A program made the translations under genes and the position numbers. Below are positions 44,758 through 56,085 of a stretch of DNA of 64,000 nucleotides, in pieces (position 1 is the stretch's first letter; the number at the start of each line of letters is the position of its first letter). Source of the stretch: Blepharisma japonicum (taxonomy: Eukaryota; Ciliophora; Heterotrichea; Heterotrichida; Blepharismidae); NCBI GenBank assembly GCA_949751835.1, contig CATKHK010000023.1:432604-496603 (forward strand). Reading direction: 5' to 3'. The notes beneath the pieces were generated by a model, which saw only the letters and a list, made by a program, of their open reading frames with translations, made no database searches and was not told the origin of the DNA.

Positions 44758-45861
44758 TTACATTATATTGTAACTCTTATAGCCTCTGAATTTAAAACAA
44801 AAATTTACACTCGAAACTTCATTAGATTTCCCCTCACAAAGTAAAATTTTTGATATTATGCTTCCAAACTCTTTTTTCTTGCATGAGATTAGAAATTCAA
44901 TGATATCTCCTGTGTCTATTTTAAATTTTAAAGATTTTGCTCTTTCTGTAGTTTTTTCTAGCACTGCCATGACTGAGTCTTTTCCATCATTTGATCCTTT
45001 GTCTATTACAAAAAAACTTTCAATCTTGATATTGCATGCTACACAAGAACTTTGAGGAATTACTTTTAATAAATCAGTTAGATCAACTGCCTTCTCAAAG
45101 TGAAATCATAAATGCTCAATCTTCAGTAGCCTAGCTGCATAAAGTGCATATATATAAAATTGCTTATTGAAATTAAAAAATTTTACCATTATTGAAAATC
45201 CTGGTCAGTATGCAAAGTTTAGATCATGAAGGGCAATGCTTATTCTTTTTCCTGCTAGTTTTAGTATGCATTCAAAAATATTTTGAGTAACTTTCTGGCT
45301 GAAATTTGTAGATTTACTGCAAATGAATCAGTTTTCATTTGGGACTGTATCGAAATATTTAAAGAAATCCATTGAGATCTCTGAATGGCAATTGATACAA
45401 ATAGATCCATTGATTTTTATTCTTGCCAAATGCGCATACAAATCTGAAAGAACTAAATCAGCATTTTCATCTAATATATCGAAAAATGTTTGTGTATATG
45501 AAAAGTTTGGGAATCCTAAAAAGAAGTCTAATACATCCAGCTTCTCAGACGATAAAGATCCAAATGCAATGTATAAATTTTCAATTGAGCATTTTGACAA
45601 TTGGCTACTAGACAATCCTGCTTCTACAATAGAAACTTCATCTAAGTTTATATGAAAACCAATTTCAGATTTCTCTTCAAACATTTGTAAAGCATTAATT
45701 GCATCTTCATTGGATTCATACATAATTTGTAATTGATTATCTATAGCAAAATCAAATGTCTGATAAGGTCAAATAATCTGCTTGATATTCCCATATTCTT
45801 TAGCTTTTTCAATCGTCTGTTCATAATCTTCTTCAGTGCAATTGAATACAATAGAGTTCAT
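44758..45861 (-). CDS. hypothetical protein (367 aa), local paralogy unknown
   Basis: A single frame from MNSIVFNCTEEDYEQTIEKA to TAA, crossing TGA = Trp (QIIWPYQT, NENWFICS, AYWPGFS, EHLWFHFE). Mixed alpha/beta character with repeated ~25-residue hydrophobic/polar alternation suggests a repeat fold, but I see no signature of LRR, ankyrin or kelch. It has several cysteines (CINCHSEIS, SSCVACNIK) without clear zinc spacing. Function unknown. Confidence 0.7.
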
Positions 45862-45912
45862 TTTTATAATATGATTAAAAATAAACTTTTATAATTAATG
45901 GAAGCTCATGTT

Positions 45913-46872
45913 TTAATATAATCTAGCAATTATTTCATTAGCAGAAACTCCTGCAACAGCTTCAATATTTGTCAAGCTAGTATAAACAATCTCTCTATCC
46001 AACTCTAATAGCCCAACTGCATGCTTCGACATGACAATAATTTCTGTATCCATTTTAGGGGAATAAAGGGTTGCAAAATTAGCTGCAAATCTTTCCATAG
46101 CTATATTGTTTATTTTGACAATATCATAGTTTTTTAATGCGATTTGGACTTTTCCTAAATCTTCGGAGTTAATTACTGACTCATTTATTACAGCACATCC
46201 AGGCGTAAAGTTTAGGATCATATTAGTATTGTAAGCTGTAAATGGAGCATCTGGCTTCAGCCTGAATGTAATAGCTTTTCAAGGATTGCTGGTGTTTTTA
46301 TTTAGGTTAAGAATTAAAGTGTTTAATACCACTTCTTCTGAGGGTTCTGTTATGCATGAAAAAATCTGACGATTTTTTCGGTCAAAAATATAATTTGATG
46401 GTGAATCTATGATATGATCTTTGTCAATCAAAGGTGTCAAGTCTATTATAAGCTTATAATGCCGATGAAGTTCTTCAATAAAATCATATGAGCTCTCAGT
46501 TCTTTTTATAGGATTTTCTGTTGGATAAATCACTAACGAAAGCTCGTCGAGATCATTTTCTCCTAATGTTGTGAATCATTGATTCGCAAGAATATAATTT
46601 TCCTGATAAGCATGAATATTTGTTCAAGAATTAACAGTAATCCCATATCTTTCTAACAGATGCTCATATTTTTGCATTTCTCTACGGATAGGGTTTAGAT
46701 TGTGATCTTCCCCGAATTTTCCGACCCATCTTGGATCTTTTGATTGGCGAGGATTTAGCGTAATTTTTGAAGGATGGAGGAACATGACATGATCTGTAAA
46801 ATTAGAGTTAAGATTGTAGCGAATGATAGGCTTTAAGTTCATAGAAATAGATCTTGCAAGACTTTTAATCAT
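45913..46872 (-). CDS. amidinotransferase/arginine-deiminase-like protein lacking the catalytic Cys
   Basis: 319 residues read through TGA at 46624-46626, in the NQW segment, and at 46279-46281. It aligns by pattern with the bacterial amidinotransferase-superfamily proteins of the COG4874 type: HPSKITLNPRQS, IYPTENPIKRTE, then FTAYNTNMILNFTPGCAVI, then MERFAANFATLY, then IVMSKHAVGLLEL, then NIEAVAGVSANEIIARLY. In that family the last block is GGGSxRCMLAE and contains the nucleophilic Cys. Here it reads GVSANEII, with N312 and Glu313 in the R-C places. The EGTGSLV guanidinium block is also altered (IDSPSNYIF). A pseudo-enzyme is likely. The N-terminus MIKSLARSISMNLKP could be a mitochondrial presequence. 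Confidence 0.8.
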
Positions 46873-46944
46873 TTAAAAAATAATTTTAGATGGATAGGAA
46901 TTATCCGATTTTAGAAGATGTGGCTAATTATTCATATTTAACTA

Positions 46945-47505
46945 TTATCTGCTGCTAAGAGTTCTTTCATACAGCTTCAGCTGACTCATAAATCCTGCAT
47001 TTGGCGAAATTTTTGGTCTTTTTTCTTGTACATATGAAAAAGCATCAGGTAATGATAAATGCTTTTCTTTCATAAGATAGCCAACACAAACTGCTACAGA
47101 GCGACTCCTTCCTGCATAACTGTGTAAAAATTACCAATGAACAAGCACTTTTCCATGAGCTCTTCCTTCATCAATAAATTGAAAAGCTTCATCAAAAGCA
47201 TTTACGATATTTGAGCCAGGCAAATCGAATATTGTAAGTTTTTTATAAATAAAATCGTTTGGGAATACAGGGGATAATTGACCTGCAACTATCAGAATAT
47301 GAGTTATCCCTATACTTTGAAGATTTTGCTTAAAAACAGAAGCTCCAATACTTCCCAAATAGAGATTTTCTAAAATCTCAATAGGCTGATTGTCTGTTCT
47401 ATAATACTTTAAAAGATTTGCAAATCATTTTCTAGGGCTCCAAGGAAAGACAAAAGCTGAAGATTTTTGACCCAAATTATCCTCTGGAATTTTTGTTTCC
47501 TCCAT
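46945..47505 (-). CDS. dual-specificity protein phosphatase
   Basis: 181 residues with one 15-nt intron at 47120-47134 that splits the active-site codon region: VLVHC joins YAGRSRSVAVCVGYLM. The signature HCxxGxxRS is HCYAGRSRS with Cys124 as nucleophile, and the general-acid Asp is D94 in TIFDLPGSNI. A DSP-start block is IEILENLYLGS. Ending KLYERTLSSR. No kinase-interaction or other accessory domain. It removes phosphate from Ser/Thr/Tyr of MAPK-like or other substrates. Without splicing the frame ends in TAA just before the Cys motif, so the intron is essential to function. Confidence 0.93.
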
Positions 47506-47913
47506 AATTTAGTCTAATTGAAACCGAAATTAATATTTTTCAGCTCATCATTTAATTGAAATTGTTAATGCCATTTAAGGAGTTCATTAAAGTATCTAAA
47601 GCATTTTAACTTATAGGAATTATTCAATTCACCATCGGCATTCCTAATTCATTCAATGTTCGATCCGAATCTTATTGGCTTATCCAAATCTGAGCTACAA
47701 AATAAGAATGCCTAGCAATTAAAACACTAACAAACTCTATATTATTGGCGGAAATTTTTAATTTATCCATTTTATATAGCCAGTATTATCTTATAAATCA
47801 AGAAACAAAAATAGGCAATATATGTTAATAAACTAATAGTTGAGCTATAGAGCATTAATATTTATTTATTATTAAATTTCTTATCATGAAATGTATGAAT
47901 TAGTCTCATATAC
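47506..47913. other. 408-bp AT-rich spacer
   Basis: No gene seen. It lies between the 3' end of the kelch-like gene and the 5' end of the phosphatase gene on the same strand. Confidence 0.5.
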
Positions 47914-49350
47914 TTATTTAAGCTTATACATTCTTTTTTTTGATATATTAAATTTATAGTACCTCTCTCTTAAGCTTGTCGCAATATATATTCCCTCGTT
48001 ATTATAGGAACAATATACTTGGACAGGATATTTACCCGATATTATTGTTTTTGCTATTCTATTTCATTCATACTCACATCCAATTCCGCTTTCATAGATT
48101 TTTCCATTTTTGCCACACTCAATTAAATATAACCTCTCTGCATTTATAAGCATCTTTCTTGTAGATTTAGCAAAATTATGTGCAATTTCTGAAAAGGAAT
48201 TGATATCAACTGAATATATCAAAAGATTTTTACTAACATATCCAGATATTATTATAGTTCCATTAAATATAATACTTGAGCACCCACTATCTCATTCAGG
48301 AATTCATGATAATTTAATTCATCGATTATTTTCCAAGTCAAATTTCTCAGATAGACTGGTATCAAGTCCATATTGATCCATTCCTCCGAAACAATAGATA
48401 GCTCTGTTGAAATATATAGCTGAAGAGGCATAATAAGGCTCTTTAGATGGAAGCACTCGAATTTTGCTATTTCTATCAATTATAAATGCAATTCCTAAAG
48501 GCGATAATCCACCAAAACAAAATAGTTCGTCATTTGGAAGTTGAGCTATGCATGTCCCACTGTCTAGCGGGATTGGAGTCTCCAACAATTTCACATGTTC
48601 TATTCCACTCTCAGTGTCATAAACGAACAAATTAGATGTTTCATCAATGCGATCAATAATATAAAGAGACGTGAATTGATTTTTAAGTTTGAGATTTTCT
48701 TTATAATCTTGGGGCATAAAAGTATGAATCTCGTTATCATGCAATAAGCTTGATCTCCTAAAATCTTGCATGTCTTCTGAGTCAAGGTTTTTACTCAATA
48801 GAATAGGGCTTGCCGATTTAGACTCTTGAAGATTTAATTGATCGATTTCGTTTTGAATAGCATAAATTTTGGCTTGTTTGAATTTCTTTATATTTTTATT
48901 AGGGTTTTCAATTGAATCAGAATTTAGTGTGTTAGGTTTTTGAGTTTTGGGAGAAGGAAAGTCTTTAAAAGTTGATTCAGGATGTAAAGCCAACAGTATT
49001 TCGGCTTTTTCAGGTTCTGATCTCATTTGAGATTGGGAAATCTTTTTGAAATCAATGCTTACTGTTGTTAAATCAGAGTCCAGTTTTCTTTTTTTGAGAT
49101 TAGATGGGCTCGAGTCCTTCTTCTTAATTGATTTTTCGTTTCCTAGTTTTGCTTTTGGAAGAAATCTGTGAGGTAAACCATTAGTTCCTTTAGAAGCTTT
49201 CAAAAAAACAGAATTAAAGTTATGAGTTCTGTTACCCAATTTAAGATGCTTTTCTAAATGCATCTCACAAGAGTAAGTTTTGGGAAATGAGCATTTACAT
49301 GCATACTGAACTTCAATTTCGCAGTCTTGTTCAAAGCATCTTTTGTTCAT
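47914..49350 (-). CDS. B-box-like zinc finger plus kelch-type beta-propeller protein
   Basis: 478 residues; the second half uses TGA = Trp in NRWIKLSWIPEWDSG and EYEWNRIA. The N-terminus CFEQDCEIEVQYACKCSFPK and CEMHLEKHLK has the Cys/His spacing of a B-box-like or related zinc-binding motif. A charged linker (~50-200) follows. Then come kelch-type blades: IAQLPNDELFCFGGLSP, RAIYCFGGMDQYG, SIIFNGTIIISGYV. Such proteins often act as adaptors. A truncated relative lies at 63597-64000, and the three duplicated genes at 51.9-60.4 kb share the layout. Stop TAA, with a short 3' spacer. Confidence 0.85.
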
Positions 49351-49801
49351 CTAATTAATACGGGATTTTTAAAAATAAGAGATAGGCTAGGTTTAGAATT
49401 AAAGATTAGAGCCTCCTTGTTTAACGTCATATTCAAGCCGTTTAAGAGGCATGATGAGCTATAGTCGAACTTCTCTTTGGATCCATGGGTACGCATATTC
49501 AATCTCATATGTACACCTATGCAACACATTGAATTAATTCCACATAGTTATTATAATTCTGATTTATCAAAGCTAAATGCTATTATAAATCTGCTTTAAA
49601 ATAAATTTTTAAATATAGGAATAAATATAGTAATTATGAATATATTTTTAACCATTTAACTCTTTTATGACAATGGTAGATTAGCCTACAAAATATGCCC
49701 TACTGTTCTGGACAAAAAGTGCCCATAAATGTACCCAAGATTGAGCAATGATATTTCCCTTAGATTAATTCACTAAATTTGTTATCATTATAAATTCTTA
49801 A
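49351..49801. other. 451-bp AT-rich spacer
   Basis: No gene seen. It is the divergent spacer between the kelch-like gene (minus) and the piggyBac-like fragment (plus). Confidence 0.5.
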
Positions 49802-50071
49802 ATGTCGTTAGATAACAATCAAGAGACTGATTCATCAAGCGAGAACAGTGGAGGATCATTTGATAGTAATTCCTCTTCAGTATCACCAACTGAAGAAGAG
49901 ATTATTGATGATTGAGAAGAAACGACAAATCTTCTTAGATTCAGCGCAGTGCCATCTCATGATCCAAGTCCAAATATTGAAATAGTATCCCCTTTCGTCT
50001 TATTTTACAGATTTTTCAATAGTGAAATTCTGAGTTTAATTGTTGAAAATACAAATCTTTATGCAGGATAG
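49802..50071 (+). pseudogene. piggyBac transposase-like 5' fragment
   Basis: An 89-codon frame from an ATG, using one TGA = Trp (IIDDWEETTN). The acidic Ser-rich N-terminus (ETDSSSENSGGSFDSNSSS) precedes FVLFYRFFNSEILSLIVENT, NLYA. That last stretch is the opening of the DDE_Tnp_1_7 domain of piggyBac/PGBD transposases, which usually reads like P-x-D-x-F-x-x-F-F-x-x-E-L-L-x-x-I-V-x-x-T-N-x-Y-A. A TAG follows at once, two codons after YA, so the catalytic Asp triad is missing here. Ciliates use domesticated piggyBac proteins for DNA elimination. This copy looks like a relic. Confidence 0.65.
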
Positions 50072-51479
50072 ATCAGAAGCATAACTAAAAGAGAGTCATT
50101 GCTTTTCAAATATATCCATGATGTTACGTCATGTGCATTCAATCTTCAGTACCATCGGCATATTCGCCTAATATGCTGTCAGTAAATTTTTAATTAAATA
50201 ATTTATAGTTAATATATGATGAAACGTAATTAATTTTCTTTATAATTAAAGCTTGATGAAGCTTATCTGCAATTGATGATTTCAGCTGATCATTTAAATA
50301 ACTATCTTGCCTTCGTGCTTTATGCCATCATTATATGGAGTTCCATATAACAACTCATGCCTATTATTTCTTTTGATCACACAAGTAAAATAACCATTTT
50401 TATGTAATATAGATAAAAGTTCATTTTTTTTGCAGCTTCGCTATCTACACAATTTAATCATTCAATTTTAACTCTAAATTTTCATTATCAGCGTACATAA
50501 ATGAATAAATAAGGAGGCTATTAAACTAAATCGCAAAAATAGCGTTTCAGCTAAAAAAAGGATTAGCTTTTCTATATAACAACTATCTGAGATGTTTAGT
50601 TGATCGCAAAATTAACTTATATATTATAATGAGAGTTTGGGAAATACTAAAATTAAAATTCTAATTTATAAATAAATTATTTACCATTACCAATTCAATG
50701 TTAATTTTTCAAGCTCTCCTTTGATAATTGATTTTCTTGCAAAACTTCCTCCAAATAAATTTCTGGAGCTTTTTCTCGATAATTACTACATAATGCTCCA
50801 GATTTTATTCGTGATTTACAAGATATACAAGTAGCTGGGATCTTAATAAATTTAGATAATGCTCCAGTGGATTTTGATTGGCATCTTATTTTGGTATGGT
50901 CTCTAATGAATAATTACTAAAATGGCTTCAAAGAGACGTAAAAGGGGGCAATTTAAGCTGTTTTTCTAAATAATAACTAAAATCAATACAAAGATCATGG
51001 TTTAAAGCATAAATAGGGTCTTCAGCTAGTCACTCCTTTTACCATTACATACGGAACTCCAGGAGCTGTAGCTGGGTCTCTTTTCCCATTTCTCTACTAA
51101 AACTGCATGAGCTTGATTTTCTTGGTAAGATTTTTATTGCTTTTCCCTTTACTTTGAGTTTTTTTCCAGGATGCTTTTGTGATAGCAAGCATAGATAAAT
51201 CAATTTTATTCTGCAAAAGCACAGATATAGCACCTTTACAAAATCAACTGCATCTTTAACATTTTTTAAAGACAAGTATTTTTAGAGTCTCTCTGACCAA
51301 TGAGCAATTATCACTCTAACAGGGTTCAGCTGAAAAAAAAAACCAGCGGTTTTTTGTCTGCATTACTTTACAGATAGTAAAATTGACGGTTTTATAAAGC
51401 ACGCTGAAAAGTAGCCCAAATTTTTAATAGTAAATGTTATATCATCTACCAACTATTTCGCTAATTAAATACGCATTAA
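50072..51479. other. ~1.4-kb degenerate region
   Basis: AT-rich with short open frames only. A minus-strand frame 50294-50440 reads ELLSILHKNGYFTCVIKRNN and ends KHEGKIVI; another on the minus strand, 51045-51275, is Lys-rich (KHPGKKLKVKGKAIKILPRK). Neither has a clear family. They may be pieces of the same decayed element as the upstream piggyBac fragment, which is inference. Confidence 0.35.
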
Positions 51480-53613
51480 TAGACATAGTCTGATTAAGAC
51501 AAGTCTCTAACTTGATCTACCTGCTCAACCCACTGATGATTTGCATTCAACAAGAATCAACTTTGAGTTTTGCATTACTTATTAATATATAAATTACGCT
51601 TCATAATTTCACCCTGGAATTGATATCGGCGCGAATACTGAAAATAAAGTTGGATGTACAATCTTCATTGGAATAGTATCAGAAAATACAAAGAAGTTAC
51701 ATCTTGACCAAATAAAGTTAAGCTTTAACTCAAGCATTCAATACCCTAGTTTCTTTTTGCAGTTTGTTTGATTAATTTCGATATAATCTAAATTAATAAT
51801 CCTGAGATAGGAATCAGCGTCGTTTTAATGCTATTTACAAAATTTGTAGCAAAACTAAATTCTTAGAGAAGACTCTTTTGTGCCCAGAAACGATTCTTTA
51901 ATAATTACGAGAAAAATATTTAAATTTAAATTATAAGGTCTTGAGATGCTTTAATTTTTTATTTTTTAAGTCAAATTGAATAAGTCTCCTATCCGAGGTA
52001 ATAAAGTAAAAACTATCTTCATACAGCAAAGAGTATGAGTGGCGAATATGACCTTCTGCAAACACATTTGTAGTTCCAATAGATGCTCATGTATTGATGT
52101 CATTCAAGCCACTTTCATAGCAGGCTCTATTGTAATCAATTATATATGCTTTGTTTTTAGTAGCTAAAGAAGTCTTGCCTGTACTTGAGTTTAATGTAAT
52201 TGGAGCATTTGAATATGAATTATTTGAAATATTATAGCATGATACATAAGGAGAATCATAACCAGCAATTAAGATCACTCCATTAATAAAAGCACAAGAA
52301 ATGTAGCTGCTTGATAATGGAAACTGGGTAAGTGCTGTTCAATTCTTTGATTTTAATGAGAATTTGAATGAAGCATTTCCATTTCCTCCAAACATATAAA
52401 CAAAATCATCAACTGCAATGAGCCCAGAATAGTTACTGTATTGAGAAGAATCCAAAGCAATTATTGAGTTATTTGGAGCTATAGTAAAAGTTTGCGACTG
52501 AAAACAGCAAAACACAGAGCCATCATTTAGCAAACATGTTGGGTCTCAGCCCTGAAAATTTTTTTGGATGCTTTGCGATGTTGAGTTTTGAGATATAACA
52601 TCAACAGCAAATAGATTCTGATTTACAAAGTATTTAATAATTGGCTCCACTTTGATAGGCCTTAAAGCTTCAAAATTATTAATATCAAATAAACTTTTTG
52701 CATCTTTAATAATAAAAAGATTTTCCAGCCTTTCTTTTAAATTAGCATTGTTAATCTTAATTATATCTTCTTGATATTTTATTTTTGCTGCATTTTCAGG
52801 GGATAATTTTAATACCGATTCAATAAAGCTCTTGCTGTTTAAATTATTGACTTCTTCTAACTTATCACATAAGTATATTCATCTAATTTTTTTCCTATAA
52901 GCAAAAGCTTTTCTAATGACTTATCTGTTGCTTCCTTTAATTGCTTTATCAATAGTGATGATTCTTGGACCATCTTTAAACGATCCTGCTGTGTTTTGAG
53001 CTTTAAGCCTTTTAAAAACTCAGAAATAATAATTCTGGATTGAGGATCAGGAGTCTTCATGATTCGTGTAAAATGATGATTTCCGTTGGATTCTCCATGC
53101 GCCAAAATGTGATTTGAGCATAAAAACACATTTTTGTCTGAGCAGTCACATACACAAATTGATTTATTTTGGCAATCCATTGAACAAGTCACAAATTCAT
53201 CCATTATTATTATTATTATTATCAATTCTACAAATATATGCAAGTATAGATTTAAATAACGTTTAATTATGATTATGAAAAACTAGCCAAAAGTTATATT
53301 TACTAATAAATTTTGTAATTGAAACTAATTCAGTCATTTTGAAAGTGTTTTTATAATTAAAGGCTTTTAGATTATCATTTTGGAATAGAATATATTATTT
53401 ATCTAAACAATTAATGATTGATAGTTTAAGAACTAGGGTACCTTAAATTTACTAGAATCTTCTTGAAAATCCCTCTCTGAGCTGCATTATTGCAAACAAA
53501 TATAGCTCATTTCTTTTAGACATCTATTTTAATTAATACAGCAGGCTATTTGCCTCTAGTCACCAAATCAGAGTTGTATTTGATATTGAATAGTTCTGCC
53601 TATCCATTTGAAG
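51480..53613 (-). repeat. segmental duplication unit, copy 1
   Basis: About 2.1 kb. It shares with copies at 56075-58145 and 58670-60830 the entire B-box/kelch-like gene, ~450 bp of 3' flank (block starting near TTAAGACAAG, with AATACTGAAAATAAAGTT inside) and ~400 bp of 5' flank, ending near the GTATTTGATATTGAATAG block. Boundaries are by eye to within ~20 bp. Confidence 0.8.
51931..53204 (-). pseudogene. B-box-like/kelch-like gene, copy 1, frameshifted
   Basis: Same gene as the intact copy at 56483-57760 but 4 bp shorter near 52865-52880. There the frame passes from GKKLDEYTYVIS into TAG, while the intact copy reads KINEYIYLCDKLEEV. Before the shift it has the zinc-like N-terminus (CSMDCQNKSICVCDCSDKN and LCSNHILAHGESNGNHH). 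After it, the other frame runs open through the kelch-type blades (LLNDGSVFCCFQSQTF, FVYMFGGNGNASFKFSLK, GVILIAGYDSPYVSCYN) to TAA, with TGA used for Trp. The shift lies in an AT microsatellite-like run, so an assembly or sequencing error is possible. No gt-ag intron could repair it. Confidence 0.75.
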
Positions 53614-53639
53614 CAGTGACTAAGAAAAGCGCTACTTTA

Positions 53640-54479
53640 ATATAATTATTATAAAAAACCAATTCTGCAGGAGAATAAAAGAGTAAGAATTATTGAAACT
53701 TCATGCTGTTTTTCCTTCTGCATATATAATCTATCATTATCAGTACACTAATTTGATCTGATTTGATGATCATCGAGGGCCTGAATCCAAGCAGAGCTTG
53801 AAAATGGAGTCTGCAATATTTGGCAATTTTGTTTCAGTTTAGTTTTAAATCCTCATCTTGCCATAAAGACTGAGTATCTTTCAATAAGCATTTGGAAAAG
53901 AGACTTTTTACCACGAAAAGATTAGTACTGATAATGAAGGAATAATTGGCATCAATAGAAATAAGGGTGATTTCCTGTGCTGGAACTAGCTTTTGAAACA
54001 GCAGTTGTTAAGTCCCTATACTGACAACTTCAATACTTCAAACAGAATTAAAAAGAAGCCAAAAGAAATCTATTTTGTTGAAAATGCTGATTCAAGAAAG
54101 TTATCAGCAGTCGAGTAGTTAAACCTAAGATTTGCCTTGATGATGTGTCTAAAAGGAATAGCTCATTTTTTACTATACAATGGGATAGGTTTGGCCATGG
54201 TTGAAAAGTTTGTTTCAAATTTTCTGACTGTAAATAAATTTTATATAAATCTCTCATCCAACTGAAACCTAAGCCTGTGTATGACAACAAGCGACGCAAG
54301 AAAGTATATAGTTTCTAAACAAAGCTGAGTAAAATATTATTTGCTTATCAAATATAAATTTTAAAATTACAATAATTTATTTATTTATTATTAGTTTATC
54401 AGCTATTTTAACAGCTCAAATTTTCATTAAATATTCTTCTCTTTTCATCAATTTGAATCAAAAACTGTTTTATGCAAGA
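53640..54479. other. ~0.8-kb degenerate region between duplication copy 1 and the LINE relic
   Basis: No intact gene. On the plus strand near 53888-54130, a broken frame includes GIIGINRNKGDFL, then TAG, then SPYTDNFNTSNRIKKKPKEI. The TDNF-TS and NR-KPKE elements recall piggyBac transposases, but the match is short and the spacing is wrong, so this is only suggestive. A minus-strand open stretch at 54048-54299 is probably chance. Confidence 0.3.
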
Positions 54480-56085
54480 TCTATCTGCTTTCTTTTGCTT
54501 TCCTCAAGTTCTTCAATTATTTCTTTAAAATTTTTGCTATAAATCACTATTTCATATCTCACATGTCTCCAGTAATTCTTCGAATTTCTGTATTAATATT
54601 TTTCTTTCTTCTTGTATAACTCAAATTTGTCGATAAAATGAGTTTTGTCTTCTTCCTCAGTCGTGCAGTAGGCACATTCTTGATTCTTTTTTGATGTCTC
54701 GTGTATTAGCACCAGTTTGTATAATTTAAGCCAGCACGATGTCTAAAAATTAGGCTCACAGCGTAGATCATGTGAATGTTATGATGCAAATATGTTGGAA
54801 GCTTTCTCTCAAGTGCGCCACCGCTACCCATTTGTCTGTAGGTTTGTGTTGTCTTTCATACCTCATTCTCCTTCCTTTCCTTTCTTGCTTTCCCTTCCAT
54901 GTCAGAAATTTTAAGTTTTCTCTGCTCCTTCTTCTTTCACATTATTGTTGCTGCATCCCTTTCATCTTGCACAATTCTATATCGCTCCCTAACTTCTCTG
55001 CACCTGACTTCTTACAGCATCATCTGTGTTTTGCTTAAATGATAAATATCCTTCATAAGAGCACTACCTTATTCTCAAGTCTGTCACTAAAATTAAGAAG
55101 TCTGCTGTCTACCTCACCTTGGATACTAAGTTGGCACATATCACTTAGCAAAGAGTCATTTAAAATATCTTATGGTGCCTTCAGAATTTCCGTATAAACC
55201 TCTTTTGCATTCGTTCAATTGAAGAGATCGCTTTTGAGCTCACCTCACAGCCAGACACTTCAGTGCCATATATTGCTGTGGTATGCACGCACGCCTTTAT
55301 CATTTTTCTCATTTTTTCTATTGATACGCCTCTGATTGCAGATATTATTCCTGTTGCAGCTTTCATTTTCGCTGATCTCTGCTTTAAGTGACCATTAGAC
55401 TTGGTTCGTTTCTCAGGCAAAAAGACTAAATATTTATATGTCTTCGAGTTTCTCAGTGTTTCTCCATTTATAGAGATACTCGGCTTATCCTTGCCATTAT
55501 ATACAACAACCTCTGACTTTGCCGCATTAATGCTAAGCTTGTAATTTTTCAGCCAAATCTCTACTATGAGGCACATTTGCCTAAGTTGTCCACTTGAGTC
55601 TGCTATCATGACAATATTATCAGCATGCAGCAGTATGCCTACCCTACGCCCTCCTGGGATGAGGACTCCAAACTTTGCCTCTTCAAAACTCCAAGCCAAT
55701 TCATTTGGAATAATATTGAACCAAAGTGGTGATGAGCATCCGCCTTGCCTCATCCCCTTCTTATTTCTTATGAGTAAGGAAGACTCCCCATTTGATATGA
55801 TGCAATTGGTCTCGTTGCTGTACATTTCTTGAATAAAGAAACCAGTTTGGCATCAATTCCTCTATGCATCATCATTGTGAACAATAATTCTCTATTAACA
55901 GAACCGAAAGCCTTTTTTAGATTAAGATCAGCGCAGTAGGCTTTTAGCTATGGGTATCTTATAATTGTCTCTAAAACAAAAATTTGATCTGCGCAGCATC
56001 TCCCTTTCATAAATTCTGCTTGAGATTCTTTCATTATATTTTTGGTCTCTATTTCTTTTCTTAGTCAAAATCCTGTAAATTAATT
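54480..56085 (-). mobile_element. decayed LINE-type (non-LTR) retrotransposon, reverse transcriptase region
   Basis: The minus strand holds pieces of a LINE ORF2. At ~55990-56030: SQAEFMKGRCCADQIFVLET, the RT block usually read as QAGFRKGRSCVDQIF. Then a TAG, then AYCADLNLKKAFGSVNRELL (motif A, normally with D-x-x-K-A-F-D). A frameshift follows near 55825-55835. Then GMRQGGCSSPLWFNI, and LLHADNIVMIADS where the catalytic YADD should be. Further on, IERMQKRFIRKF and, near 54664-54675, a Cys pair CAYC with a following H, as in LINE C-terminal zinc fingers. Stops, frameshift and lost Asp residues show an inactive relic. The 5' end abuts the duplication copy 2 flank. Confidence 0.85.
55160..55825 (-). 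pseudogene. reverse transcriptase fragment (palm/thumb region)
   Basis: Longest open piece of the LINE relic. It begins MYSNETNC after a frameshift relative to upstream motif A and runs through GMRQGGCSSPL (motif B), LLHADNIVMIA (motif C), INAAKSEVVVYN (motif D region) and the connection domain with IYGTEVSGCEVSS and IERMQKRFIRKFW to TAA. Motif C has HADN instead of YADD, so catalysis is not expected. One TGA near the end reads as Trp. Confidence 0.85.

Noticed and set aside
52865-52880. A 15-nt GT...AG stretch in kelch copy 1 as an intron repairing the frameshift
   Set aside because: Removing 15 nt cannot change the reading frame, and the resulting protein loses the conserved DKLEEV block.
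54772-55038. Plus-strand hydrophobic ORF of 88 codons
   Set aside because: It is antisense to the LINE relic and its composition follows from that; no start context or homology.
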